This document shows, piece by piece, positions 42,220-51,360 of a stretch of DNA of 54,838 bases. A model generated the notes under the pieces. It did no database searches. It was not told the origin of the DNA and was given only the letters and a program-made list of their open reading frames with translations. This stretch comes from Bacteroidia bacterium (GTDB taxonomy: Bacteria; Bacteroidota; Bacteroidia; Chitinophagales; Saprospiraceae): assembly GCA_030433135.1 (NCBI GenBank), contig JAUILF010000004.1, forward strand, positions 1 to 54,838. The letters run 5' to 3'. The position numbers were made by a program, and so were the translations under genes. Every line of letters starts with the position of its first letter. Positions within the stretch are counted from its first letter, which is position 1.

Positions 42220-43380
42220 TTATTTCTTTTTTCTGGATGATCTTCTGGATGATCCTTTTTTGCGCCGGTTGCGTCCTCTCCTTTTCTTTCGCCTTTTGGG
42301 CATCTCTTTCAGCTCTACACCACCTGTTACATCTGCAAAGTCGATGCTTACTTCCTCAAGTACCTTTTCAGGATCCAGGAAGGTAGCGGGAAAGCGTCCC
42401 TTTTGATTTTCCCTGTACAAAAACCAGACCCTGTCTACCGGCAACGAGGCAAATGTAAGTTTTCCAGTCTCACTTTTGATGGAATAGTACATCTCTTTTT
42501 TAAAGATGTCGACCTTGAGTAGATGTCCGGTACCCATTTTGGTCTTCAGGGTTTCGGCACTCATCGGAAATCTGTCGAGGGTTTCGGTGTATAGATCCAA
42601 TTCGTAATTCAGACAACATTTGAGTCTTCCGCACTGACCCGAAAGTTTGGATTGATTAATGGCCAGATTCTGGTAACGTGCAGCCTTGGTTGAAACACTT
42701 TTAAAAGTAGTCAACCAACTCGAGCAACACAGTTCTCTACCACATGAGCCCAGGCCACCAATACGTGCCGACTCCTGACGGGAACCGATCTGTCTCATCT
42801 CGACCTTCACTCTGAATTCCCTGGCATAATGCCTGATCAACTCTCTGAAGTCTACCCGCCCGTTGGCCGTAAAATAGAAGGTAGCTTTACGCTTGTCTGC
42901 CTGATACTCCACATCACCTATCTTCATCTCCAGATTGAGCATACGTACAATAGCACGCGCTCTCACCATGGTATCGTGTTCCAGCTTGCGTGCTTCCTCC
43001 ATCCTTTGCAGGTCTCTTTCACCGGCCAGACGAAGGACTTTATTCATGATGCGGTCACGATGCACCTTCTTTTTCTTCATTTGCAGGGCCACCAATTGTC
43101 CCGTCAAATTAACCCTTCCTACATTGGAGCCACTACCTGTATCCACTACGACCATACTGCCTGAATCGACATGCATGGACGGATCAATGCGATAAAAGTC
43201 CTTGTGAGATCCATGTTTGAAACTCACTTCGACAATATCATAGGAGCCGAAATCATCCAGGCCTGTATCTGCCAACCAGTCAAATGTATTCAGACGATTA
43301 CACCCTCCCGATGTACAACCTCCGTTTTGGTTGCATCCCCTCGGTACGGATCCATTCTTTCCACAATTTCCACAACTCAT
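42220..43380 (-). CDS. ricT: PSP1-domain protein RicT (YaaT)
   Basis: 386 residues. The N-terminus is a Cys-rich motif (MSCGNCGKNG, CNQNGGCTSGGCNRLN), then the PSP1 domain (about 110-260) with RIGGLGSCGRELCCSSWLT and SGQCGRLKCCLNYE. It ends in a strongly basic tail (KRRKKRRGRNRRKKG). In Bacillus RicT forms a complex with RicA and RicF holding iron-sulfur clusters and affecting RNA processing; in Bacteroidota the role is open. Its start overlaps the holB stop (ATGA). Confidence 0.93.
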   Translation of the reverse strand: MSCGNCGKNGSVPRGCNQNGGCTSGGCNRLNTFDWLADTGLDDFGSYDIVEVSFKHGSHKDFYRIDPSMHVDSGSMVVVDTGSGSNVGRVNLTGQLVALQMKKKKVHRDRIMNKVLRLAGERDLQRMEEARKLEHDTMVRARAIVRMLNLEMKIGDVEYQADKRKATFYFTANGRVDFRELIRHYAREFRVKVEMRQIGSRQESARIGGLGSCGRELCCSSWLTTFKSVSTKAARYQNLAINQSKLSGQCGRLKCCLNYELDLYTETLDRFPMSAETLKTKMGTGHLLKVDIFKKEMYYSIKSETGKLTFASLPVDRVWFLYRENQKGRFPATFLDPEKVLEEVSIDFADVTGGVELKEMPKRRKKRRGRNRRKKGSSRRSSRKKK

Positions 43381-44549
43381 TTTACGCTATATTTTCCCGT
43401 CATATCCCTGACCAATTGCAGTCTTCCGACGTCATTCCTTAGTAAATAATGCATTCCAATACTCAAATCCAACATCAGGATTCGTACGTTGGCGTTGCGT
43501 GCCAGGTGGTAAATACTCGCATCAATGGTTTCTACGATCTCCTGTATAGACTCGAGGTCAACCAGGTTTACCAGCCGACGGAGGGCAAATGCCTCTTTTT
43601 CCGGTAAGCGGATTTCGTGGTGTTCATCCACCTTGGTCAAAAGCATTTCACGTACAAAGTGCAACCCGTACTGCATGAAATTCTTTTGAGATTCACGGTT
43701 GATCTTATTGAACTCATCCGTCCATTTCACCATATCAATCCCGGAGCCCTTATAAGTAATTCGCATCCAATCAAGCCAGTTATTGGCTACCACCTGCTCC
43801 GGATTATCTGCCAGTTTCAAGGCAGCTCCCACATTTCCATTTGCCAGAAAGACGATCCTCTCCAACGCCTTCTCATCCAGGTCACTTCTTTGGATCTTCA
43901 AATGTGACATGATCACATCATCACTAGCCGGCTTTATGGACACCAACTGGCACCTCGACAAGATGGTATTGAGTATGGAGTCCTGATCTTCAGCAATCAG
44001 AATGAACACGGTATTATCCGGTGGTTCCTCGATCATTTTCAGAAGGCGATTGCCCTGGACCCCCAGATACTCCGCCATCCACACGATCTGGATTTTATAT
44101 CTTCCTTCATAGGTCTTCAGACTCAGGGCCTTCAATATTCTAGAACATTCGGCCTTCGTAATGTTGCCCTGCTTATTTTCTCCACCCAGCATATGCAACC
44201 AGTCCTGAACACCCTGGTAAAATCCTGAACTCAGAAATTGGCGCCACTCCTTGATCAGGTCTATACTGGTCACCTGACTCCCGATCGTGGGATAAGTGAA
44301 ATGAATGTCAGCATGAATAAACCGGCTGCTCTTATGACACTGCGAACATTTGCCACAGGAATCTCCATCCTCAGGATTTTCGCAAAGCAAATACTGGGCT
44401 AGTGCCAATGCCAGGGCCAGGGAACCATACCCACTGGGACCAAGAAACAGCATCGCATGGGATAGCCTATCCTGCCGGATGGCTTCAACCAGATAATCTT
44501 TTACATCAGACTGCCCTACTACTTCTTTAAAAGTCATGTTGCCCAGCAT
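43377..44549 (-). CDS. holB: DNA polymerase III delta-prime subunit
   Basis: 390 residues. Clamp-loader ATPase-like subunit: MTFKEVVGQSDVKDYLVEAI, degenerate P-loop LFLGPSGYGSLALALALAQ, zinc-binding CGKCSQCHKS, and the SRC-type motif ILSRCQLVSIKP. It helps load the beta clamp. The gene opens the holB-ricT-lpdA unit; the association of holB with ricT/yaaT also occurs in Bacillus. M5 is a possible alternative start. About 390 bases without genes lie upstream. Confidence 0.92.
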   Translation of the reverse strand: MLGNMTFKEVVGQSDVKDYLVEAIRQDRLSHAMLFLGPSGYGSLALALALAQYLLCENPEDGDSCGKCSQCHKSSRFIHADIHFTYPTIGSQVTSIDLIKEWRQFLSSGFYQGVQDWLHMLGGENKQGNITKAECSRILKALSLKTYEGRYKIQIVWMAEYLGVQGNRLLKMIEEPPDNTVFILIAEDQDSILNTILSRCQLVSIKPASDDVIMSHLKIQRSDLDEKALERIVFLANGNVGAALKLADNPEQVVANNWLDWMRITYKGSGIDMVKWTDEFNKINRESQKNFMQYGLHFVREMLLTKVDEHHEIRLPEKEAFALRRLVNLVDLESIQEIVETIDASIYHLARNANVRILMLDLSIGMHYLLRNDVGRLQLVRDMTGKYSVK

Positions 44550-44931
44550 CTTGGCCGGCAGGAAGAAAGCGCAGTGTACAGATAAGAGAGTGTCAGATAC
44601 TTAGACTCAGGCAGATTTAATCGTATTTGCCCGGAAAAACTTCACATTTGATTTATAATCGCTTCAATTTTACTCTATTCAAAAAACAATAGGCCATCAG
44701 AGCCTGTAATTATATATAGATAAATACCTGACAATCTAGCACATAAGACATTTTTGTCATACACACATTAATGTTTAGGCTGTGTATGGTTCTATCTGAC
44801 TTATATTACCCGGTGCCCTTTAGGCACCTTATCCGTGATCACTAACTTATGATCTCTTGCCGGATCTTCTCTAGTAAAATTAGAAAAATCCGTTGTTGCC
44901 CGTTAAAAACAAATAAAATCTTTTCAGGTTC
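44550..44931. other. Intergenic region between holB and queD
   Basis: No gene recognised. One short hairpin, GGTGCC (44812-44817) and GGCACC (44823-44828), has no T tract. A divergent promoter for holB should lie near 44550-44620, but no TAnnTTTG match was found there. Confidence 0.4.
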
Positions 44932-44939
44932 TATCTTTG
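44932..44939 (+). promoter_or_regulatory. -7 box upstream of queD
   Basis: TATCTTTG, exact match to TAnnTTTG, 25 bases before the ATG at 44964. This supports the ATG start over a TTG at 44937 within the box. No TTTG at the normal spacing was seen. Confidence 0.5.
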
Positions 44940-44963
44940 GAGAGTTATAAACAGACCATCAAG

Positions 44964-45371
44964 ATGAAAGTAGCCGTCTACCGAAAAGCACATTTTAATG
45001 CCGCCCACCGGCTCTATAACCCGGAGTGGAGTCATGACCAGAACATGGAGGTTTTCGGTATTTGTACCAGTCCCAATTTCCATGGTCACAACTATGATTT
45101 AGAAGTGAAAGTAGTAGGTGAGCTGGATCCCGAGACAGGAATGGTGATTAACTTAAAGACACTTTCTGACATGATCAAAGAGCATGTCGAGGAAAAACTG
45201 GACCACAAAAATCTGAATCTGGATATAAAGGAGTTTCAGACACTCAATCCCACTGCTGAAAACATCTGTATTGTAATCTGGAAGATCCTTCGGGAGAAAC
45301 TGGATGAAAAGTATGAACTTACAGTGAGGCTATTTGAAACACCGCGCAACTTTGTGCAGTATCCTGCCTGA
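44964..45371 (+). CDS. queD: 6-carboxy-5,6,7,8-tetrahydropterin synthase
   Basis: 135 residues. Converts dihydroneopterin triphosphate to 6-carboxytetrahydropterin on the queuosine path. Zinc and catalytic motifs: AHFNAAHRLYN, CTSPNFHGHNYDLEVKV with the catalytic Cys, LDHKNLNLD, and the conserved PTAENICIVIW with the glutamate that binds the pterin. The length is standard. It stands alone with its own promoter; other queuosine genes are not in the window. A sepiapterin-forming PTPS relative is less likely given the CxxxxxHGH pattern. Confidence 0.93.
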   Translation: MKVAVYRKAHFNAAHRLYNPEWSHDQNMEVFGICTSPNFHGHNYDLEVKVVGELDPETGMVINLKTLSDMIKEHVEEKLDHKNLNLDIKEFQTLNPTAENICIVIWKILREKLDEKYELTVRLFETPRNFVQYPA

Positions 45372-45822
45372 TGCCACTTTTTACTAGATCTTGCTGAAGC
45401 CCTGTTGGTGTCAGTCATCTGTTTATTCCAGCACCCTGACCAGTATTAGCTAACGCTGTCAGGCATGGTGAGAATGACTTTCATTTACCAGTGCGAGATG
45501 GGTATCTCAGTACCCTCCTCAAGGCCACTGGGAGTTGACATCCCCCTATTTGCAACGTAAATAAAAAATTAGCCCGGTTATATCAATGGAATATCGAGTA
45601 GGTAAGTTTTTTTTTGGTGATCGAAATTCTTAAAACACATTTATTCAAGTTTGAAAAACTATGAGTTCATACCACTTACTATGGCTAAGTACCGATAGGT
45701 TATTAAAGATCAGATGGAGAGCCGTATCAGGGATAGGTAACCCCAATCTCTATAAGCAAAAGAACTTGTGATTATAAGGAAAAAGGCCTGAACTTGATAA
45801 GGTAGATATTTTGACAAGTAGA
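45372..45822. other. Intergenic region after queD
   Basis: 451 bases without a recognisable gene. A loose inverted pair CCTGAC/GTCAGG near 45432-45465 is the only structure. The region lies between the convergent queD and T9SS-cargo genes. Confidence 0.35.
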
Positions 45823-46506
45823 CTATCGCTTATTGAGCCTAAGGGTCTTGATGACATCTTTACGCTGGTCCACCAGACGCACCAGATACATTCCCTTATT
45901 CAGGAAACTAATATCAAATTTTTGACCCTGATAAGCATTAAATTCCTTTACCCTGCTGCCCACCACATTAAAGATGACCACGGAAGCAACCTCATCATAG
46001 TTGGTTAACTGGAAGAAATCATCTGTGGGATTGGGATAAAGGTTGATGGATACATCAATGGGATCGGTCGTAGAGGTGGTGGTTTCGTTGAACGAATACG
46101 TACCTTCCACAAGGTTTTCCGGATTATCCACATCTACGACAGTCACCGAGATTTTGGCACTGCCATCCACACCGGAAGGTCGTATATGTACATCGAGATT
46201 GGAGGAATCACCCGGCTCCAGAACAATGAGCTGCTCATCCGGAGTAGAGTCGATCTGAACTGACCAACAGGCGTTCAGATCACAGATGGCACTCTCCCAC
46301 ATGGCACTGATCTCCTCCACATGGCGAAACCATTTGATGGTGACAGCCTCATCGGAATCGTTTCTCACCCAGGAATGTGCAACTGTTTCAAATTGCATGG
46401 GGTCAACGTCTACCATCACCATATCAGGATTCAAAGACAAGGAAACCTGAGCCGATACAAGGTAGCCAATGAGAACAAATATGATCGAAAGTAAAGTTTG
46501 CTTCAT
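45823..46506 (-). CDS. Small secreted protein with T9SS type-A sorting domain
   Basis: 227 residues. Signal peptide MKQTLLSIIFVLIGYLVSAQ, then an Ig-like beta domain (VAHSWVRNDSDEAVTIKWFR ... LEPGDSSNLDVHIRPSGVDG) with three cysteines. The C-terminal 75 residues (INLYPNPTDDFFQLTNY, then MYLVRLVDQRKDVIKTLRL) are a type-A sorting domain. It should be exported by the type IX system. The N-terminal domain belongs to no family I can name. It is divergent from the FAD oxidoreductase gene. Confidence 0.85.
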   Translation of the reverse strand: MKQTLLSIIFVLIGYLVSAQVSLSLNPDMVMVDVDPMQFETVAHSWVRNDSDEAVTIKWFRHVEEISAMWESAICDLNACWSVQIDSTPDEQLIVLEPGDSSNLDVHIRPSGVDGSAKISVTVVDVDNPENLVEGTYSFNETTTSTTDPIDVSINLYPNPTDDFFQLTNYDEVASVVIFNVVGSRVKEFNAYQGQKFDISFLNKGMYLVRLVDQRKDVIKTLRLNKR

Positions 46507-46734
46507 TCAGAAAATTTACCTGATTCAAAAAATGTGTTCGATCGGGAGCTACGTCTCTTCTTGTAAAATACGGGATTTTAGTATACAGAATCCCGGATTT
46601 AGACCTCTTTAACGTTTGCATAACGGCATCATAGCGGTATAATGTAGCAGAAAAGACTGTGCCATATTTTATACGATGCCTGGATCGTTTCTTTTTTATT
46701 ACTTAGTCTCTTCATATTCTTCTAACTTCCTCAC

Positions 46735-48117
46735 ATGCATATTGCAATTATCGGTAATGGCATAAGCGGTATTACAGCGGCCAGGTACATACGCAAACTT
46801 TCTGGTCATAAGATCACAGTCATCTCCAGGGAAACAGATTTCTTTTTCTCCAGAACGGCACTTATGTATATCTACATGGGACATATGCGGTTTAAGGATA
46901 CAAAGCCCTATGAAGATCATTTTTGGGAAAAGAACGACATAAACTTGATCAGGGGGTCGGTAGCCAGTATAGATTTTGACAGTAACACCCTACACTTTGA
47001 ACAAGACTTTATTTGTAATGACTCTGTTCTATCCAAAGCTCCATCCCACCTGCAATACGACCGTCTGATATTGGCGCTGGGCTCCAGCCCCAATAAATTT
47101 GGTTGGCCAGGCCAGGATCTGCAGCGTGTACATGGCCTGTACACGATGCAGGACCTGATGCAAATGGAAAAGCTCAGTAAGGACCTGGAACGAGCTGTTA
47201 TTGTTGGTGGGGGTTTGATAGGTATAGAAATGGCTGAAATGTTCCACTCGAGGAAGATACCCGTTACCATGCTAGTCCGCGAATCAAGTTTCTGGGATAT
47301 GGTTTTGCCTGCGGAAGAGTCTGCGATGGTCAATCAGCAGATTCGGATTCAGGATATTGACTTGAGGCTGGACACTGAACTTGAGGAGATTGTGGGAAAT
47401 GATCAAGGCCAGGCGGTCAGGGTAAAGACCAATCATGGGGACAGCATTGATTGTCAATATGTAGGTCTCACCGCCGGTGTTCATCCCAATGTGCAGTGGT
47501 TAAAAGACTCACCTTTAGACATTGACCGCGGCATACTGGTGAATGAATACCTGCAAACCAACTTAAATGGTGTCTATGCCATTGGTGATTGTGCCCAGTT
47601 GCATGCACCGGATCCCGGAAGAAAGAATATCGAGGCCGTATGGTATACAGGAAGGATGATGGGTGAAACGGCAGCTTATACCATTTGCGGCGTACCGACT
47701 GAATACCACCCGGGAATCTGGTTTAACTCGGCCAAGTTTTTTGATATAGAGTACCAGGTCTACGGAAATGTACCAGTTGACATATCGGATGATCACGATT
47801 CTTTGTTCTGGCAGGACGATGATCGGGAGCGCAGTATCCGCATCGTATATAGCACAGATGATCAGGTGGTCATTGGATTCAACCTGATGGGGGTGAGATT
47901 CAGACAGGAGGTTTGTGAAAAATGGATTCGTGACCATACCCCGATAGCAGAAGTGATGCGTGATCTCGTATTGGCCAATTTTGACCCGGAGTTTAGTCCC
48001 TATTATCATCGGAAGTTGCAGGAGGTTTACGAGCAAAAGACCGGCAAGGTGATTGAACCACAGCTGAAGCCACGCAGATTTGACAGCGTCTTTAAATTTC
48101 TCAAAAAGGAAGTATGA
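46735..48117 (+). CDS. NAD(P)/FAD-dependent oxidoreductase
   Basis: 460 residues. FAD motif IIGNGISGITAARYIRK at the N-terminus, NAD(P) motif VIVGGGLIGIEMAEMF near residue 155, and GVYAIGDCAQLHAP near residue 280: the rubredoxin-reductase/NADH-oxidase fold. Unlike nitrite reductase relatives it has no BFD domain. A C-terminal extension of about 140 residues follows the core. Its stop overlaps the start of the next gene (ATGA), which encodes a membrane polyferredoxin, so the two likely form an electron-transfer pair. No redox CxxC pair is evident. Confidence 0.88.
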   Translation: MHIAIIGNGISGITAARYIRKLSGHKITVISRETDFFFSRTALMYIYMGHMRFKDTKPYEDHFWEKNDINLIRGSVASIDFDSNTLHFEQDFICNDSVLSKAPSHLQYDRLILALGSSPNKFGWPGQDLQRVHGLYTMQDLMQMEKLSKDLERAVIVGGGLIGIEMAEMFHSRKIPVTMLVRESSFWDMVLPAEESAMVNQQIRIQDIDLRLDTELEEIVGNDQGQAVRVKTNHGDSIDCQYVGLTAGVHPNVQWLKDSPLDIDRGILVNEYLQTNLNGVYAIGDCAQLHAPDPGRKNIEAVWYTGRMMGETAAYTICGVPTEYHPGIWFNSAKFFDIEYQVYGNVPVDISDDHDSLFWQDDDRERSIRIVYSTDDQVVIGFNLMGVRFRQEVCEKWIRDHTPIAEVMRDLVLANFDPEFSPYYHRKLQEVYEQKTGKVIEPQLKPRRFDSVFKFLKKEV

Positions 48118-49502
48118 AAGAAGAAATCTATCCCAGCATGTCGCTTGCCAATCCACACCCACCCTTTGTTGACTGGGTGCAGAAACTCGGTGTGGGTATT
48201 GCTCTGGTCGGCTTGGGCCTGATGCTGGTTTCCCTTTTTAACCTGGCTCAAACACCTTCGTTCTTCTGGATCAGCCTGGGCTGCATGACAGCAGGAACTT
48301 TGCTTTTCGCCTGGAGGCAGTACGCAGGTACTCATCCCGGCATCAAAAATAATGGGGTCTGGTTTTCAGGCATGACGACGAGAGGGCTCATTGCCTGGAT
48401 CGCAGGGATCTTCCTCACCCTGTTTTACGTCTTGCTCTACTGGTATCCGGAAACACTGGGGTTTCGCTCCGAAGGGGAAAGTACGGGACTGGTCGCCTTC
48501 TTCAACCCTTTGAGCATGGCATTAAAAAATCAACCAGCCACCCAATGGTTTGTATATGGCACATTATACACGCTGGCCATCGTACTGTTTGGAGTCAAGT
48601 TCCTTTTCAAATACCGCCACAATCGGTATCATATATTACGGACGATATCCGTAATTTTTTTCCAGCTGGTGATTGCCTTTCTTTTGCCTGAATTCCTGGA
48701 GCGCCTCAATCAGCCAAGTATGGACCTCAAGAATATGTGGCCCCTGAATTACTATTTCTTTTTCGATTGGAACCTGGATCGACTGATCCAGGGAGGCAAT
48801 CTGGGGATATTTATGTTGGTCTGGGGAATTGCACTCATCCTGGTCATCTCACCAGCTCTTACTTACTTTTATGGTAAGCGGTGGTACTGCAGTTGGGTTT
48901 GCGGCTGTGGAGGATTGGCTGAAACAGCGGGAGATCCCTACCGACATTTATCGGATAAATCTCTCAAGGCCTGGAAAATCGAGCGCTGGCTGGTTCATGG
49001 TGTGTTAGTATTTGCGGTAGTCATGACCGGTATGGTATTGTACACTTACTTCACCGGTAGTAGTCAGGTGCTCTTTTTAAATAGTTATTCCGTTCGGGGC
49101 TGGTATGGATTTCTGATCGGAGCTGCATTCAGTGGCGTGGTCGGTGTAGGATTTTATCCTTTGATGGGTAACCGGGTTTGGTGCCGCTTCGGATGTCCTA
49201 TGGCAGCGATTCTAGGCCTCCAGCAAAAGTTTTTTAGCCGGTTTCGTATCACCACCAATGGAGGCCAGTGTATCTCCTGCGGCAATTGTTCTACTTACTG
49301 CGAGATGGGCATCGACGTGCGTGCCTATGCCCAAAAAGGTCAGAACATCGTACGTGCTTCTTGTGTAGGCTGCGGCATCTGTGCCGCGGTTTGTCCCCGT
49401 GGTGTGCTCCGCCTGGAAAACGGCAAAATCGACATCGATCAACGTACCACGGATAAACGGGCAGTTCATATTCCTTATGATGAAGTGGGGTTGATGGGGT
49501 AG
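48114..49502 (+). CDS. Membrane 4Fe-4S polyferredoxin (NosR/NapH-like)
   Basis: 462 residues. About eight transmembrane helices, among them VGIALVGLGLMLVSLFN and LIAWIAGIFLTLFYVLLYW. Two cysteine motifs in the membrane part (CSWVCGCGG and WCRFGCPMAA) match the NosR/NapH-type half. Two ferredoxin motifs then follow at the C-terminus (CISCGNCSTYCEMG and CVGCGICAAVCPRG), binding two 4Fe-4S clusters. No FMN site is evident. It is translationally coupled to the FAD oxidoreductase and probably passes electrons between NAD(P)H, quinone or an exported acceptor; the partner is unknown. Confidence 0.88.
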   Translation: MKEEIYPSMSLANPHPPFVDWVQKLGVGIALVGLGLMLVSLFNLAQTPSFFWISLGCMTAGTLLFAWRQYAGTHPGIKNNGVWFSGMTTRGLIAWIAGIFLTLFYVLLYWYPETLGFRSEGESTGLVAFFNPLSMALKNQPATQWFVYGTLYTLAIVLFGVKFLFKYRHNRYHILRTISVIFFQLVIAFLLPEFLERLNQPSMDLKNMWPLNYYFFFDWNLDRLIQGGNLGIFMLVWGIALILVISPALTYFYGKRWYCSWVCGCGGLAETAGDPYRHLSDKSLKAWKIERWLVHGVLVFAVVMTGMVLYTYFTGSSQVLFLNSYSVRGWYGFLIGAAFSGVVGVGFYPLMGNRVWCRFGCPMAAILGLQQKFFSRFRITTNGGQCISCGNCSTYCEMGIDVRAYAQKGQNIVRASCVGCGICAAVCPRGVLRLENGKIDIDQRTTDKRAVHIPYDEVGLMG

Positions 49503-49655
49503 GTTTTGCTCTATTGTCTCCGGGTCTTCAGGTCCGATCTTTGGTGCAACTGTTATTGCTTTGTATTTTGCTTCTGCCGGAGCTGCTATGTCAATTGGAA
49601 TTGAGGCTGCATCTTTAGTAGAGAATACCGACCTTTAGAAAACAATAGAGCCAAA

Positions 49656-49886
49656 ATGAGTGAATCTGACCTTAAATTGAGAATAATCCGGCTAGTTGAC
49701 AGTCAACAGGGTGAGGTACTTCAAGAATTATACAGTTTGATCCTCAATAAGTTGTCTGGTCATATTGAGGAGGAAGTACCTATCCCCAGCCTGGAAATGG
49801 GGTATCATGAAATGGCCCAGGACGTTGAAAGAGAGGACGAAGCCTTTGAATGGATTGAGGGCACTCTCAACCAAGACAGTTTGTGA
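49656..49886 (+). CDS. Antitoxin-like protein of a decayed MazF module
   Basis: 76 residues: MSESDLKLRIIRLVDSQQG at the start and a strongly acidic C-terminal half (VEREDEAFEWIEG). The size, acidity and position directly before a MazF-type reading frame (overlap GTGA) fit the small addiction-module component found with toxins in Bacteroidota. No DNA-binding motif is obvious. Since its toxin gene is frameshifted, the antitoxin may be free to act alone or be dispensable. Confidence 0.6.
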   Translation: MSESDLKLRIIRLVDSQQGEVLQELYSLILNKLSGHIEEEVPIPSLEMGYHEMAQDVEREDEAFEWIEGTLNQDSL

Positions 49887-50205
49887 AAAAGCGGGGTGAA
49901 ATTTGGTGGGTAAATTTTGATCGTTCTATTGGTGAGGAAGTAAAAAGAGACGACCTGCTGTAGTGGTGAGTAATGACGTATCCAATAAATTCTTGAACCG
50001 ATACCAGGTTCTGCCACTGAGTTCAAAAATCGACAAGGTGTATCCAAGTGAAACTCTTGTTAAGATTGGTGTTAAGAACAGCAAAGCAATGGCTGACCAA
50101 TTAACAACGGTCAGTGAATTGAGATTCATCCCTACCTCCCCTCACCCATATATAACCTACGCATCACCTCAACTTTATCCGGATCTTCAGCCAGAGATCT
50201 GGTAG
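49883..50205 (+). pseudogene. MazF/PemK-type toxin, frameshifted and C-terminally lost
   Basis: From a GTG at 49883 the first frame reads MKKRGEIWWVNFDRSIGEEVK and then stops in TAG. After one base is restored in the run of A at 49942-49946, the next frame continues RRPAVVVSNDVSNKFLNRYQ, PLSSKIDKVYPSETLVK and SKAMADQLTTVSELRF, the middle of a MazF toxin. Beyond about 50126 the usual C-terminal helix is missing and the frame runs on into the end of the convergent gene. The toxin is therefore broken twice. Confidence 0.8.
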
Positions 50206-51232
50206 TAAACATCATGACGCCCGATGATTTACCAGCCAGTCCCCCGAGCAGTACGGTTTCAAACTCCTTTGCTGAGATCACATAGGGATCGTTATGTGCC
50301 TGCACGATCGGCCACAGTTTAGCACCCAGATTTATGGCTTCACTGAGTTTATTGCTATGCCATTCCGTATTCTTTTTCACCCAGTCAGGTTCGCGTCCCA
50401 TCCTGCCATGATATACCATGGGTGAATAAACGTCAATGATACCGGCCAGGCGGCTGTAGTCCAGCCCCAGGATGCGGTAGCGGGCACCATCAAATGCATG
50501 ATCTTCCCAGGGGCAGTGGTACAGCCCGAGGAGGGCATCTGATTGCATTTCCTGCAGGATGGCTTTCATCTCTACCGCCCACTGTGCAATGACCTCACAT
50601 CGCCATTCCCGCCAGGTACTATCGTGGTTATACAGGATCCAGGTGGCTTGCTCCGCAATGCTGTTACCCTGAACATCCAAACCACTATAATGGGCAAAGG
50701 CTACCAGACAATCCCCGCAAAAGCAAGTCTCTGGCAGAATCGGCTCCGGATCTTCAAATTGAGCGTGCCAATGCACATAATCCATCCATACCCCATCCAG
50801 ATCAAAACGGGATAACAGATCCCTCAATTGCTGAAATCGATAGGCCCGAAACTCTGCATTGATCGGACATACTCCCATAAACCAGGAAGCTGGTTCAACC
50901 CGTTCACCCCGATCGTTGATAGCGTGTGCATCCGGGTGGTCATCGACATATCCTTTGCCATTCAACGTGGCAAACTCCGCAAAAACCCGGGCCCCTTCCT
51001 GTCGGGCCCGATGAATCATCACCGAATCGATCGAGCCATTGTGGGCAAAAACCGCATTGACTCCCAGCTCATTCAAATGATAACCCGCTTCCCACAAGGG
51101 TGCCGGATGGCCGTAGATACCTTTGATCTCAAATTGACTTTTTTCAGCCTGACCATAGGAAAGCAGCGAAACAGCCAGGAGAATCATGAGCATGACTGGT
51201 AATCGGAGGATCCAAAGTTGGTGCCTTGTCAT
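50132..51232 (-). CDS. Secreted glycoside-hydrolase-like TIM-barrel protein
   Basis: 366 residues with signal peptide ending LLSYGQ. The barrel-like core carries GVNAVFAHNG, LDGVWMDYVHWHAQFEDP (a typical strand with acidic end, position about 150) and DVYSPMVYHGRMGREPDW near residue 285. It resembles the putative glycosyl hydrolase (GHL/DUF187-like) group in outline, not any named CAZy family with certainty. Cysteines CFCGDC near residue 170 may form a disulfide. It sits divergently from a sulfatase gene, suggesting a joint role in polysaccharide use. Confidence 0.55.
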   Translation of the reverse strand: MTRHQLWILRLPVMLMILLAVSLLSYGQAEKSQFEIKGIYGHPAPLWEAGYHLNELGVNAVFAHNGSIDSVMIHRARQEGARVFAEFATLNGKGYVDDHPDAHAINDRGERVEPASWFMGVCPINAEFRAYRFQQLRDLLSRFDLDGVWMDYVHWHAQFEDPEPILPETCFCGDCLVAFAHYSGLDVQGNSIAEQATWILYNHDSTWREWRCEVIAQWAVEMKAILQEMQSDALLGLYHCPWEDHAFDGARYRILGLDYSRLAGIIDVYSPMVYHGRMGREPDWVKKNTEWHSNKLSEAINLGAKLWPIVQAHNDPYVISAKEFETVLLGGLAGKSSGVMMFTTRSLAEDPDKVEVMRRLYMGEGR

Positions 51233-51247
51233 ATTTAGAAGATAACA

Positions 51248-51270
51248 TTTAACCCGGATGATGTACTATA
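51248..51270. repeat. Solitary R2-type terminal repeat
   Basis: TTTAACCCGGATGATGTACTA is close to the R2 terminal repeat of 39042-39330 (differences at two or three positions). The element body is absent. It lies 16 bases upstream of the GH-like gene start, between divergent genes. Confidence 0.5.
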
Positions 51271-51360
51271 TCTTGACTAAACAGACAAATGATACTGACT
51301 AATTCTATCCTGGGAATTCGTTTACCTAAATTGTGGATTATCTAATAATAAATGTAGCCA

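Noticed and set aside
42829-43164. 111-codon plus-strand frame opposite ricT
   Set aside because: Shadow of ricT, which has clear PSP1 motifs.
44812-44828. Hairpin GGTGCC/GGCACC upstream of queD as a terminator or riboswitch
   Set aside because: No T tract follows, and I could not match it to a preQ1 or other riboswitch pattern.
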